NCBI RefSeq assembly: GCF_910592395.1
Contig: NC_088313.1
Coordinates: forward strand, 128,501-188,500
DNA length: 60,000 bases
Origin: Lineus longissimus
Taxonomy: Eukaryota; Nemertea; Pilidiophora; Heteronemertea; Lineidae
Direction: 5' to 3'
A model generated the notes under the pieces. That model ran no database searches, was not told the origin of the DNA, and was given only the letters and a program-made list of their open reading frames with translations. Shown piece after piece: positions 21,079-32,789 of the stretch; positions within the stretch are counted from its first letter, which is position 1, and every line of letters begins with the position of its first letter. The position numbers were made by a program, and so were the translations under genes.

Positions 21079-22263
21079 ATGGGGGCAATTGACAAGCGGC
21101 TCCAGGAGTTGGATAAGGCGGCTTCCGCAACCCCCCTTATGAAGAAAAGGCAATCCCTAAAAAACGAGCTGTTGCAATTTTTGGCACAACTGCCTAAGAG
21201 GCCAACCCTGGAACGGGTTTCTCCAAATGATCTAACACGATTTTTAGTATGGAAAGACAAAGCCGGTAGGACACAGATCCATAATGCTTCCTGTATATTC
21301 CTCGGGCATCATGGTAAATTCCACTGTGGGTGTCCTACCCGTCTTGCCTTCGGTACGTTAGAAGGATTAGTCCGGTCCCTGAAATCTATTATTTCTGAAG
21401 AAACCGACAGGGGCAGCACGTGGGATATTTTCTCCGGGGTTGGGAATCCGGCTGATTCACCTCCTGTGAAATCGTATTTGAAGTGTGTCAAACGAGAGCA
21501 AGGTTTCTCGCACGTAGTTGCCAAGCAAGCAAAACCCTTGTTCATGGATAAGCTTCAAGCTATTTCAAAATATATCGATAACCAGATTAAAAGACCAGAT
21601 CTATCCCTTAGGGAGCAATTCGTTTTGTCCAGAGACCAAGCTTTTCTCAAGATGCAGTTCTTTGCCGGGGATAGGGCGAGTGATTTGGGAATTTTAAAAA
21701 CACAGGAAGTTAAACGCTTACCCGATGGATCAGGTCTTGTAATCTCTCATTCCCATGGGAAATCGTTTTCGGTAAACAAAGTGAATACCTTCATTGTTAA
21801 AGAATGTCCAAATCATCTTATTTGCCCGGTAAAGGGAGTTCAGCAGTATATCTCCAAGGCACAAACCTGGGGGGTGGATCTTACGGTCGGATATTTATTC
21901 CGTCCAGTCTCAGAAGCCGGTGTAGTGTTGGATGCGCCTATTTCGTACAGTGCAATTTACGATAGATTAAAGATTTATCTAAATACATTGGGGATCAACC
22001 AGGGTGAGACCCCTCACGGCTTAAGAGCCGGCTGCTCCATTACTTTGCTTCTGTCGGGGGCAGCTTCAAGCCCGGCGGAAGTAATGTCTCATGTTGGTTG
22101 GTTCACAGAGGCATCAGCAGAGTACTACAGTCGGTCAGATATTTTGGTAAAAGCGGCTAATGTGTCCGAAGCCCTGGCTGACAGTTCTCGTCGGCCAGAA
22201 GCGGTTAAAACACTTTACAGTAAGTTTGGCGATGTTGATAATTTCCCAGCAGCGTTCCCTTGA
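21079..22263 (+). CDS. Tyrosine recombinase of the retroelement (394 aa)
   Basis: Intact ORF for a tyrosine site-specific recombinase expected to integrate the circular cDNA by strand exchange at the B/A junction. Catalytic residues are visible in order: Arg199 (FAGDRASDL), a Lys in the beta-hairpin region (HSHGKSF), His313 and Arg316 (HGLRAG), His338 (SHVGWF) and the nucleophile Tyr349 or Tyr350 (AEYYSR). The N-terminal part has a Cys/His cluster (C72, H77, H78, H82, C83, C85) in SCIFLGHHGKFHCGCPTRLA that may bind metal; similar clusters recur, as I recall, in recombinases of this retroelement group. It follows the RT ORF by 108 bases and precedes B1 by about 350. The unbroken frame contrasts with the shifted gag and RT. 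Confidence 0.9.
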   Translation: MGAIDKRLQELDKAASATPLMKKRQSLKNELLQFLAQLPKRPTLERVSPNDLTRFLVWKDKAGRTQIHNASCIFLGHHGKFHCGCPTRLAFGTLEGLVRSLKSIISEETDRGSTWDIFSGVGNPADSPPVKSYLKCVKREQGFSHVVAKQAKPLFMDKLQAISKYIDNQIKRPDLSLREQFVLSRDQAFLKMQFFAGDRASDLGILKTQEVKRLPDGSGLVISHSHGKSFSVNKVNTFIVKECPNHLICPVKGVQQYISKAQTWGVDLTVGYLFRPVSEAGVVLDAPISYSAIYDRLKIYLNTLGINQGETPHGLRAGCSITLLLSGAASSPAEVMSHVGWFTEASAEYYSRSDILVKAANVSEALADSSRRPEAVKTLYSKFGDVDNFPAAFP

Positions 22264-22422
22264 GCAGATTTCGATGTACATTTTTATGCATTTTCGTATT
22301 GTAATTATTGCATGATTGTGTTGGTTAGAGTGTGGCCTCGCCTTTTCGCTACATGCATCATCATACTAAAACCATACCGTGTAATCTTCTGTGGAATTTA
22401 AAATACAGTGTTGAGTTCTTAT

Positions 22423-22428
22423 AATAAA
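22423..22428 (+). terminator. Polyadenylation signal AATAAA of the retroelement
   Basis: Canonical hexamer 160 bases after the recombinase stop and about 190 before B1. If used, the transcript would end upstream of B1-A2-B2, so another site would be needed for a full-length replicating RNA. Confidence 0.4.
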
Positions 22429-22611
22429 GCAATGTTAGAATTTAAGTTACAATTCCTCGTTACCTTATTTTCGAATTCCGGACTAATTAGTCCCTAATTA
22501 ATAATTAATTATGGCGGATTAATTAGTTAATTTTGTTTAAGTATTGGGAAAGGAGTTATGAAGTAGGGCATGTTTCTCCGGGATGGTTGAGAGCCCGGGC
22601 GTGCGCGCCTG

Positions 22612-22680
22612 TACATTTTCACACCCCAACACTTAAATGTGAAGATCATACACAAGCCTGGAGACACTTTGGGTATGTGC
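22612..22680 (+). repeat. Split direct repeat B1
   Basis: Identical over 69 bases to B2 at 22890-22958, from 'tacattttcacaccccaac' to 'ggtatgtgc'. It abuts A2 with no spacer, the arrangement expected for a copy of the circle junction. Confidence 0.92.
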
Positions 22681-22701
22681 AGATCCAAAGTGTATCCTGG
22701 C
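22656..22701 (+). promoter_or_regulatory. Lox-like recombination site at the B1/A2 junction
   Basis: Left arm GCCTGGAGACACTTTGG (22656-22672) and right arm CCAAAGTGTATCCTGGC (22685-22701) are inverted repeats matching at 15 of 17 positions. They enclose the 12-base spacer GTATGTGCAGAT. The B1/A2 boundary (C22680/A22681) falls inside the spacer. This is the layout of tyrosine-recombinase core sites: two recombinase-binding arms around a crossover region. In the integrated element each terminus keeps one arm and part of the spacer. Confidence 0.8.
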
Positions 22702-22734
22702 GGTGATTGAGCGAACTGTATTTCGTCTCGCATG
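22681..22734 (+). repeat. Split direct repeat A2
   Basis: Second copy of A1, placed directly after B1 and followed by a unique 155-base segment (22735-22889) before B2. Confidence 0.92.
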
Positions 22735-22889
22735 GACACCCAGAAGGAAGACTGTTTGGCGTGTACAGGTTAATGTAAACCCTGTGTACGATGGCAGGCT
22801 CTGGAGCCACTGCAGTGGATTGGCTTTCCCCTCCCTCCCCGCCCTAGTATCCGGATTGCTTTAGAGCCGTGTATGTATCTTCGCGCCAT

Positions 22890-22958
22890 TACATTTTCAC
22901 ACCCCAACACTTAAATGTGAAGATCATACACAAGCCTGGAGACACTTTGGGTATGTGC
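22890..22958 (+). repeat. Split direct repeat B2 (right terminus of the retroelement)
   Basis: Exact copy of B1. The element is inferred to end at 'gtatgtgc', after which the sequence diverges from the B1/A2 junction (acaac against agatc). Confidence 0.9.
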
Positions 22959-24669
22959 ACAACACAGCTCTTCATAACAATGGGTTGCCATTTCACAAGT
23001 CACCATTGCATTTAATAACCGGCCGAGCGCATATGAATGAAGAGTTTGTATCTAGATGCATTATTCAAGCGAGGACCCCAAGGACCTTATCATTGGTATT
23101 GACCGTTGGTAAGGAGCATTAAATGGCTATCTGATGTGTGTACTAAGATAACGGTTAGACGCGACGCATATCCAACTACCAGTTTATACTGAGTCGAACG
23201 CATGGAGGAATCCTATTTGGGAGTTTGTTTGGTGAGATTTCTTGCTGGAACTGCCTTTTGACGAGGCAACCTGACTTAAATACTCATAAAAGAGTAGAAA
23301 GTGGTTGTAGTCCTCGTTATCGAATGATATCGGGAAGCTCTAAAACGGATGCGCATTTTGCATAGCGCCTAGTTGAGAAATGAAATGCTCCTCTGAAGTA
23401 TATTTTTGTGGGCTGTGAAAATTGGCCGGGGTAAGAACCCTTTAAGCGACGGCTTTTCTTGCCTCTGGTGGACAGGCATCTTATCGGTCAGTTTAAACGC
23501 GCTATCGTTGGCGTTTGGCTTTGAACTGAAAATGTGTAGCATCGGTCGGGTCTCTACGACAAAGATCTCCGAGAGATGTTAAGAGGAGCCATTTAGCACA
23601 AGTAAAATGACAGGCAGCTGCTGTGATGTTCTAATTGGGTTCTAAGGGGCCAGTTAACGTAAAGTAGGCCTACCTTTGGTTTTGTCTACTTTGCACTCTC
23701 ATCTCAGTGCAATTTCCCTGCTTCGCTTTCAAAGCGCGTAGGAGGCATTTTTCAGCCGAAGTCTTACTTGTGGTGTAAAGCAACCAGTTCAGCTTTGATA
23801 ATATGATCAGAGGCTTTCTCATTGTTTCAAACACATTGCCAAGCAATTATCGTAATGAAACTGGTAAAACTCATCGCAAGGAAAGCTGACATCTGCCAAG
23901 CATCAATCAGATCCCCTGGAAATGTGAGAAAGCTCCAACCAATGAGTGCCATGCTCGTGCAGGGTGCCGTTACAGCCTTGAGTTACGAGTTCACGGTCAG
24001 TTGCAGGCAACCAATTTATCCGAACATTTTCGCACTCGGAAAATGCGAAAACGACGGATAATCGAGGAGTGACACCACAACAAAGTCTAGGTTTAATAGT
24101 CCCGTAGTTCAGCTCTAAATTTAAGTTTTAACAGACTTGTGGTGTCTATTCGGAGGGGGGGGGGGGGGGGGGGGGCGAAGGGGGATCAGTTCAGCTTCAA
24201 TATAATGATAATGCGATTACTCTTGTTACCAATAACATGCAGTTCCGAGAAATTATCACAATAAATTTGGTAAAAAAACACGTAATTGCATTGCAAACTG
24301 AGAACTCGCAAATACCAATCTTAGAAAGCCATTTCTTAAAGTACGAACATAAGAGGCGTCTCATAACACTTGCTTTGAGCTTCACGTCACGTACCAATAT
24401 CAGCATACTCGGTTTTATTTGCTTGGGACCAGAAGGGTGCATGGCGTGTTAAACACCAGCCCTACGGTTTAGTGATACCGTAACAGGAGAATACGGCTTC
24501 ACTGCTTAGGAGTTGTCTTTTTGTCACCTAAGGATTGGTACGTTTGGTGAAAAATGATTTTCTCTTTTATAAAAAAAGTGCATGTAATGATGAGCAATAT
24601 ATCATTTGTAACTGAACAATTAATGAATACTCTACTGGTAGTCCCGTCCGACAGTACGCTGACTGTTCT
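22959..24669. other. No gene recognised; 21-base poly-G run at 24155-24175
   Basis: Only short unsupported ORFs. The uninterrupted G run could form a G-quadruplex and is also a likely place for assembly length error. Confidence 0.4.
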
Positions 24670-24790
24670 TGGGAAAAGGTATTGGGGCCAGAAGGTCGTG
24701 GGTTTGACTCTTGAAAGGACGATGCCACTGTTTTGTTATTGTGTTTTGGAGCAAGACACTTGTATCGTTCTTCGATTGAGATATCGAGTA
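24670..24790 (+). mobile_element. tRNA-derived SINE relic
   Basis: 'agaaggtcgtgggtttgactc' is B-box-like and is followed by 'gatgccactgtt' and 'ggagcaagacacttgtatcg'. The sequence B box, then 'gccactg', then 'gcaagacactt' is common in tRNA-SINE families of aquatic animals. The A-box side is decayed. Confidence 0.5.
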
Positions 24791-27700
24791 CATGTAGCTT
24801 GCGATGGGCTCCATACGGAGACTTAGTCTATAGGCCGATAAACCCGATTGCCAGTACAGCGCCTTACCGTGACGGAGGCCACGCAATATGGTCATAGACC
24901 GTTTACGTTTTAACACGTACATGTACTATATTGTTTATTTTTTGATATGATGGGTACCTTTTTTTCTCAAAATGATTGAGTGGGACCGCTTTGCCTTTCT
25001 GAGCTTACGCATGCAACACTTCTCAACACCCTGACGCGTACTGAGTGGATACATTTTGACCTGTTTGACATAATCACAAAGTAAAACTTTTTCAATTAGG
25101 GTATATGGGACTAACTTTCAGAGGGGAAAATATGGCCTGTTACATGTGATGTACATCGGTCTACATGGGATGATTGTTATAAAAAAACTACAATGAAATA
25201 TCATGTCATTAATGTCGATGAAATAACACTTGTAATTTCATATTCATAACAGGATAAATCAGTACGGTACATGTAACAACATCACAAACAACTTCACGTG
25301 ACAACATTTACCTTTACCTTCCGATGCACCCGCTTCATATTGGGAGAAAGTATCCAAAAAATATGCCAGGTATTTTCGATATCCTTCACTTAATGGTCCC
25401 GATATCACCGACGAAATATCTACATTACTTCACATCCGCGCATCCTCTCGCGGAAGCAGCCGACCAACGTTTCAGCAGTACGATGCGAAGGCCGCTTTTG
25501 AAGGAGGGGGCTGAGGGGATGCGACAGATCGATAATCAGCTATTTCTCGTTTTTTGTGTGGGGATTACATGTAGTTTAAGTTCGCTGAGGTAAAATAATG
25601 CTTTTAGATATCAGTCGATACCCATATTGCAACCAAGGAGGAACCGTCCGTACCGTCTGCGTGCTTCATTATGCTTATACATGAGTCTTACATGTTATCA
25701 GCTATTTATGGACTTCATAGAACCAAGAATAATGAATTCTTGATAGAACCAGTGAGTTTTTGTGAGATTCCTCGATTCTTCCAAATATTCATGCTCACTG
25801 TAATACAATGTAGTTTGTCGAATGGAGAGTCTTATCCTTTGGACTATCATTTTGCTTATTAGTGAAATCTTGGTATTTTGATTGGAGCCTTTCTCTCAAT
25901 TGCCTGGGAAGGAGGGTCCGAAGGGGAGGTCACGTAAAACACGCCTGAATAGAACAAACCATGAAAGCTATCAGTGGTTGCTGTACTCACGGTGTTGTTG
26001 ATAAACATCAGTCGGTACTATAACTGCTACATTCCAGTAGTATTCACCCTTTCGTGGCGCAAAAGCTCTCTTGGAATTCTACCGCAAGCAACTGGCGTTG
26101 TGTTTCTAGGTAATTAGAAGATACAACTTCAACATTCTTCAGAGCAGACATGATAGTCATCGCTTTACTATCACTGGAGTATGATGTATCAGAAGAGTCT
26201 AGTACTTTAATCAAGAATCTCGGAGCACCATTTTGAAGAAAATAATTGACCAAAATTATAAAGGTACATGAGTAACAGTGTACTAATGGAGTTACTAATG
26301 TGTCTGCTGTTAGTGATAATAAGATCACGACCTCGCCCGTTCATCTAGTTATCAAAAGATGTTTTACAAGTGCAACCTTCTGAACGCACACAGTCATCTC
26401 CTATCTGAAACTCCACCAAAACAAATCCAAGATTGAAGCAAATCCTCCTGTCATCGTCTTACAGAAAATTGAATCACAGATGCCAACCATGGTATTTCAG
26501 CAGTGGAATAATTCAATGCTATAATTTTATCTGAGTCCTAGAGGAGTTTATTTCCCTCGTTTTATTTAATGAAATAATACAGTCTCGGAACATCGTCATA
26601 TTGGCAATGACGTGCATTTGAAGCACATGGTGGGAAACATGAGGGATTTGGGAATTGAACAGTCCATCCAGGCGGTGGTGATCCATGAGTCACGGTCCAG
26701 CAGTCCAGTGATCCAGCTTTTCGAATAGCCCGATTGATATATAGAACTTTATGAGTGTTACTTCTAACCAACAATAATCTCACAGACGACGGACATCGAA
26801 TTGATCTTTTCACGCTGGTTATCATAAAATGCACAATTGGGTTATCATAAAAGGGGTGAGAATTACTGGCAATTCCTCCGGACCTCCAAGATCAATAAAC
26901 CCTTTGATGTGCATTCACGGTTCATCAAACGACAGACGACGCGGGGTCAATATTTACATCACGCTGGGCATGCGCAGTTGACCCTTTGCGACTGTCCAGG
27001 TCTTTGCTGGTGCTGCTGGATGCAAACAATGTGATGGCCCGGCGCTAGCGGGTTCGAGATGGCATGATGGCTTTAAGAAGATGTATTGTATATATAGCCA
27101 AAAATCTTCATCACGAACGATGAGCGACTCGTTAAAATTACGTACACGCGGTTCTTCCCTGTAAGATTTCCGTCTTCGATTATCAATAATCAAGGTATTT
27201 GAAAAGAGCAAAGCAATAACAGATAGATATGGCCGTTATCCTGCAATGACGAGTTCATCAAAAGCTCACCCGATACGTGCTGGTAGTTATTAACTATACC
27301 ATGTGATAATTATACTGAGAGCAGAGGGGATGTTGCATTCTTCCATTGGCAACCGATGAGGATTCGTTTCATAAACATCAAAGCGGATTTAACAGGTGTT
27401 GCCACTACACGTATATCATCAAATATATATGAATCAATGCCTGATATAACGGAGATAAAGACAGCACCACTAAACATGTTTCTAGACTTGTTTGTTATAC
27501 GTTTTGTCTGGAAGAAACCGGTTGTCTCGCCGGCGAAACGTTGGCATCAGTCATGATTATGACATCCTGATTCTCAAGCATTGGATACACTCCGCCGACC
27601 CGGACTCCGTTAGGGGAGGTAACGGACGGAGTACGCGTAGTTCAGAATGGATTATGAGAACATGTCATGAACCATTAGGGAGTTGCCCTCTAGTTATCGA

Positions 27701-29915
27701 CACTCACTAATGTCCGACATAAGTGGGTCTCAAAAATCACCACTGTCACATCAAGGTGTATAACGAGGTAACAATTGACGTCTGTTGTGATAGGTATCAT
27801 AGTTTGAGGTGTCATGCTGTTGTATTTTCCGTCATGGGACTGTCATTATGGTTCATGAGATGGAAGGTTGTATCAACATCCATGGTTGTGCGTGTGGATG
27901 GCAGATTGATGTCCCAAGTCGCGAAAATGTTTACATCTGTACGTTGGTCAAAGAGGAGCGAAATATCCGTATGGCACCATCCACATGGAAGAGTTTCCAT
28001 CCGTATTGGCATAAATCATAGCGGGCGCGGCGCACGATCTTCTCCTACATCCCGATGAAAGACCGCTGTAGCTCCGGCTGTATTGAGAATGTTTCATCCC
28101 ATTGAAAGAGACAGACGACACCCACCGATAGCGCCGACTAGCATTTGTCCATGGAACCCACTGAAGTGAGGATCTTTTTAATGCACAGCCAGATCGAAAA
28201 GTCCGTATGTCAAGAAAAAAAAATTCGGTGTTCATGTACCCGGTACTGTATTGAACAGTGTTGGTGGGTTTTTTTCTTTACGCCGTTCACCACGGAGTTA
28301 TTTGAAAGTCTAATATGGTTCTCTTTACTAGCATCAGAATGAGAGCGTATATATAGTGTGATAGATTATGAAAAGACGGCGACAGGTGTGTCGTGAAGAA
28401 TCCAAGTCTCGGGGGAGGCTGACTATGCCAAGACGGGTGAAAGAAGGAAAACCTAGCTATGACCACCGACTAAACACCTTGCCACACTCCTTGAAAAACA
28501 GCTTTGGAAACTTTCTCAGTTTTTCACCAACACAAATATGCGCACCATTTCTGATGAAATCCTCTAATGCCGTTTGAGATTATGAGAAACTTCTAAGATA
28601 TTTTTTTCATAATGCCGATAAACATCACTGATTTAGATAGGGCGAAAACTGAGGTTTTTCAAAAGCTCAAATAACCTTTATTTCTTTGATAGCGCCACGA
28701 ATCGACTTTCAGTGGATCTGCCTTCCTTATTAGTCTGCTGCAATTGCCCTTTCGCCCCACTCTGATCTTGACACGATTGCAAGGGAAGAAACATTATACG
28801 AGTACAAACATGACAGCGAGTGCTATAGGGCGATAGACCAGAAACATTATCTGATTGCTGACCAGCGGGACAATCTGGCGAGGATTATCGGAAATGAGTA
28901 CGTCAATGCGGAATGCGTTACCATCGGAAGCGTGTTTGTTGACAGTCAGTAGACGAAGTCACCCAGTTCAACTTAATCAATCGTGTAATTACACTGCAAT
29001 TAATAAAAAAGATATTTGATTCATTTTTAATAGTGGAAATCGTGATGATATCACAGCTTTGGAACGATTAAACCAGTTAAGTGTTCGGCGTCCAACGCTT
29101 CCTGATGGTATTGGAGAGCGTCAGTCATACGAACGCCACGTGGTCTTCACTCTCCCTGCTGGGCGTACGCCATTTAGGACTGAGGCTGTAAGTATCACTG
29201 ACTGTCATTGAGTTGTGGCTTCCCAGCTTTACACAAGAAGGGTCGTCATCAACCAAAGAGACCAAACACGAGATAATGGATTTTGTGGAGAGGTCTACAA
29301 ATGAGGGATGTAGCGGATCAATGGTTCCTGCTCAGTAACCCGGATAATATGTGGGCAACACTCACTCCGCAGTGGTCTTCATATCACTCGTCGTCATTAT
29401 TCAATGGGTGGAAAGACTTTCGAATGATGGTAACCACTGCGCATGGGAGAGTAAAGGCGAGGACACTTCAAGAGTGCGAAGGTCGAGCCAAGGTATAAAT
29501 CCTGCTCTTTCAAGGCCGGCGGAGCTTAAGCCTCAACGGCAAGAAAAGAGCGCGCAGTGATTTCTGCTCTTTTGTAAGAATCTGGCTGATGGACACCGTT
29601 GCTCATATTATTGTGTTTCTGGCGCCACTTGGGTTCAATTCCCCCTTGCCTCCAGCATACCACCTTACTACTCAGTAGCCTCGGGAGAACGCGCTATTTG
29701 AGCCATTCCGTCGTCTCTTAGGGTAATTTTCCAATGATGAAACTATATCATCTCATCTTATCAGAGGGCCGTTCGGATGACAGCGCCATGATGAAAGATT
29801 CTGCCTGTTTAATGGGATATCGGATAAACTCGAGCGACGGCACTGAGATTTAAATAAGATTGTGAATTTCAATCATAAGAAGAGAAATCGCGTTAAATTG
29901 TCACCCATGTTCTCC
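24791..29915. other. No gene recognised
   Basis: ORFs are all under about 115 codons and none shows a motif, splice-bounded exon or family similarity. A weak B-box-like 'cttgggttcaattccccc' at about 29626 may be another SINE remnant. Confidence 0.35.
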
Positions 29916-29919
29916 TTAA

Positions 29920-30226
29920 AGGGACAACTTGAGCGTGAGATATGTTGGTTTTCATACAAAAAATGGCTTACAGCAGGACCAATTGCTTCTCCAAACAAGA
30001 TAACTGAAAAATCAGTGATCTGCAATAAGCAGTGTCCTTGAACGGGATGCAACCAAAGGCCCGCCTGAAATTCAAATTCTATCCCAAAACTGCCTCGCAG
30101 CGCTGACGAAAATCAGTATCACAGATCAGCAATAGTGTGACACTACCAGTGGTGTCGCATGGTGGCAAGCACGGGTATTATCCTCCTGGCCGGCAAAGTA
30201 TGAAATGACACGCGCAAGTTGTCCCT
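29920..30226. mobile_element. 307-bp MITE with AGGGACAACTTG ends flanked by TTAA
   Basis: The left end AGGGACAACTTGAGCGTG and the reverse complement of the right end AGGGACAACTTGCGCGTG match at 17 of 18 positions. TTAA lies directly outside both ends (29916-29919 and 30227-30230), the target duplication typical of piggyBac-like transposons. No ORF inside. A solo end, 'taaagggacaattt', is at about 30619. Confidence 0.75.
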
Positions 30227-30680
30227 TTAAATGGATAAAAGATTACCGACATTGTTTCTAATTTGTCCATTATTGGAGTCTGAGAAGATGATATTCGTAT
30301 TCTCCATTTTGACTTGGCAAATTCCAAGGGTTAAAATGCAACGACAGCACTTTATCGTAAGCCAGGTACATGTAGCTATAAATAGCTGATGATCAGCCTG
30401 GTGTCTAGGGAACCAGTCTTAGCGTGCTTTGTTGACCTGGCAACCATATCCCCGACTGGTTCCTATATCGACATGTCTGGTGGAGGCTGAGCGCTACAGG
30501 TGATGTCGACTGATGAGTATCACTGGGGCTAAAAGGTTTCGTGCCAGCTTCAGACTAGGTTAGAATGCGATTCTGCAACATTTGGCCCAATTTCAACTAA
30601 TGCCGGCCTCACTGTTATCTAAAGGGACAATTTAGGTGCGGGATTTAGGCGACCAGGAGCTAATGTGCCTTTTCGCCTCC

Positions 30681-30739
30681 ATGCACCTCCTCATAGCAAA
30701 AGACTAAATGCTAATCACTAATAACGATTTTCGCAAGTG
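30681..30739 (+). repeat. Dispersed repeat, copy 1 (partner at 32660-32720)
   Basis: Shares the frame 'agactaaatgctaatcact' and 'aataacgattttcgcaagtg' with the second copy, with about 80 percent identity over 60 bases by eye. No termini recognised. Confidence 0.6.
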
Positions 30740-31309
30740 CATTTGTGTTCTGTAATACGAGACTTCGCAGGTGGTATTTGGTGTTTTATCATTATTAGCA
30801 GCGGCTCCTGTCAGTTAAATCAACGCATTCCATTGTGATTCGATTATTCTGTTGTCGGTGTTGTAATTGACGCGTTTTGTTCACTCGCACAAACCTGATA
30901 TGCTGAGAGGTATGTCAATATCGTGGTTGTTTTTCTTGAGGATTATTTTGTTCTTCTTAGTGTTCGTTAGAAAGTCACTCCCGCGATCAGTTGACGAGTT
31001 CAGTTGTTCTCTGGACCTGTTCTTCCATTAAGCTGGTTGCAATATAATGGCAAAATTCCTTAATGGATATTATGATGATGTAAGTTTGGCCCTCTGCGAA
31101 ATTGTAATACTCTCACTAAACCACCAGGAAAGTAAAGTATTTTTGTCTTTTCATGGAGGGTTTCATATATCAGAGAAACATAGCAGTCAATTACAGGACG
31201 TCGTACAGCAATATGACCCGGGGGTTAGTGCATTTGTCACATCTTCACGTGTTCGTCACTGTCAAGTGCTGCCATCTGAGCTAAGACATTGGAACTAGGG
31301 TTTGCTCAC

Positions 31310-31460
31310 CTCCTCTTGGGGGGGGGTCTCGACCCACATGATGGCACCGTGCCGAGCCCGTTCGACCCATTCCCATTACACGTTTTTTAGGCGAGCCGTG
31401 CTCGATCTGGGTCGAGCCCCGCAGAATTTCGGTAGTGGAAAAGGGGCTTTAGTCTCAACG
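31310..31460 (+). repeat. GC-rich dispersed repeat, partner in opposite orientation at 52595-52700
   Basis: 'gggtcgagccccgcagaatt' followed by 'tcggtagtggaaaaggggct' recurs as the reverse complement near 52608-52655. Upstream 'cccattcccattac' also has a counterpart. Probably a member of a small interspersed family. Confidence 0.55.
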
Positions 31461-32659
31461 GCCGTTCTACACATTATACGTTTAGTCCCTTTCTTGAAAA
31501 AGAAAAAAATGGTGACATGGGCTCGTCTTCTAACATGTCAATAAATGATTGTTTACGGCATAATCTCGATTCAATAATCTTCAGCTGCGTGTGTCACGGA
31601 AGCATTAAATCACAAATGGCCCGATAACATTGATGGAATCACCATCGAGACACCCGTCAATGGCGGCAGACGGTCGATGGAGCAGCAGTGAATACAACCG
31701 CATCATTGATTGGATGAAAATTCAATATCGGAGCAAGGATTCCTGGATTACGAGAAGCGGAAATTGGGTATAGATCGATCTTTTGAAAACTTAGCAGGCA
31801 ATTTGAGATTCAATGACGGCCGTAATCGACCTTGACATTTCTTGGGATTGTTTTTTCTCACATGTGGTTTGGTCGCGGCCAGGACTGCGTGTCAAAAGGT
31901 AAAGCATTTGAATTCTGCCGCCTAAATTTAAAAAAGGTTAATTTAAATGTTGTCTCGTGACGAGTGACGTCATCCTAGCTAACCATCCTTGCTCTGCCAA
32001 GATGTCACCTGGAAACAAAGGAGAAAAGACATAAGAAACCTTAGCCGAAAATAGCCAAGAGGGGCATAAAGAAAACCACAAGAAATATCATCCACGCCTG
32101 CAGATATCATGCTATCAAGTCACATGTAATACCGTAGTCACTCATGACTAATTTGCAGAGGAATAAGTTTACTTTCACATCGGTTCGGTCCCAATGTCCA
32201 TTTCTGAGAAAGGGAATCATGATAGTATTCTACGACCCCTTCCTTGGCTCAAGTCTCTTTCGGGGAAATAGTATCAAAACACCATTAATTACAACAAGTC
32301 TACCATTATCGGATATGAACCAAGTTTCACCAGGTCTGTCGGGGACGGCTCAGTAAGTCTTCACAGTGGTACATGGAGTAGGAAAGATGCGACAAAGTCG
32401 GCGTGTTCTCAAACAGGAGCCATGTTGGTTTTCTTGACGTAACGTCTGGAAGTGAAGGGCCTACAACTTCCAAGGAAAGGGCCTATGTTCACAGGGTGGG
32501 AAATTCAAATGGTCCAATATTGAGAAAGGAAAACCATAGCCGCACCGATGGTCACGGTAACTTTTCAAACGAAATACGATATGCCCGTGATCCGCTCCTA
32601 ATTAGAATATGTTTCGGCCTATCTGTGCTTGCGGCATCATCAGAGTCAACATTTAGGAC

Positions 32660-32720
32660 ACGTGCCTCCTGGTGTAGCAACAGACTAAATGCTGATCACC
32701 AATAACGATTTCCGCAAGTG
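32660..32720 (+). repeat. Dispersed repeat, copy 2 (partner at 30681-30739)
   Basis: 'agactaaatgctgatcacc' then 'aataacgatttccgcaagtg'; see the first copy. Confidence 0.6.
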
Positions 32721-32789
32721 TTGTGAGGTGGTTTTGGACGTCTAGGAAATTCTACAGTTACATTCAGTTTCGGTGAGATCTTCGTTACA

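Larger units (their letters stand above)
16894..22958 (+). mobile_element. Tyrosine-recombinase retrotransposon (PAT/Ngaro type), 6.07 kb
   Basis: The order is repeat A1 (16894-16947), gag-like ORF, reverse transcriptase/RNase H, tyrosine recombinase, then B1 (22612-22680) directly joined to A2 (22681-22734), and finally B2 (22890-22958). A1 and A2 share 54 identical bases and B1 and B2 share 69, so this is the 'split direct repeat' layout of PAT and Ngaro retrotransposons rather than the inverted termini of DIRS1. Such elements integrate a circular cDNA by site-specific recombination and make no target-site duplication; none is seen. Perfect identity of both repeat pairs suggests recent insertion, while two +1 shifts in T-runs suggest this copy is defective or that the assembly has homopolymer errors. 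AATAAA at 22423-22428 may end the transcript. Confidence 0.9.
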
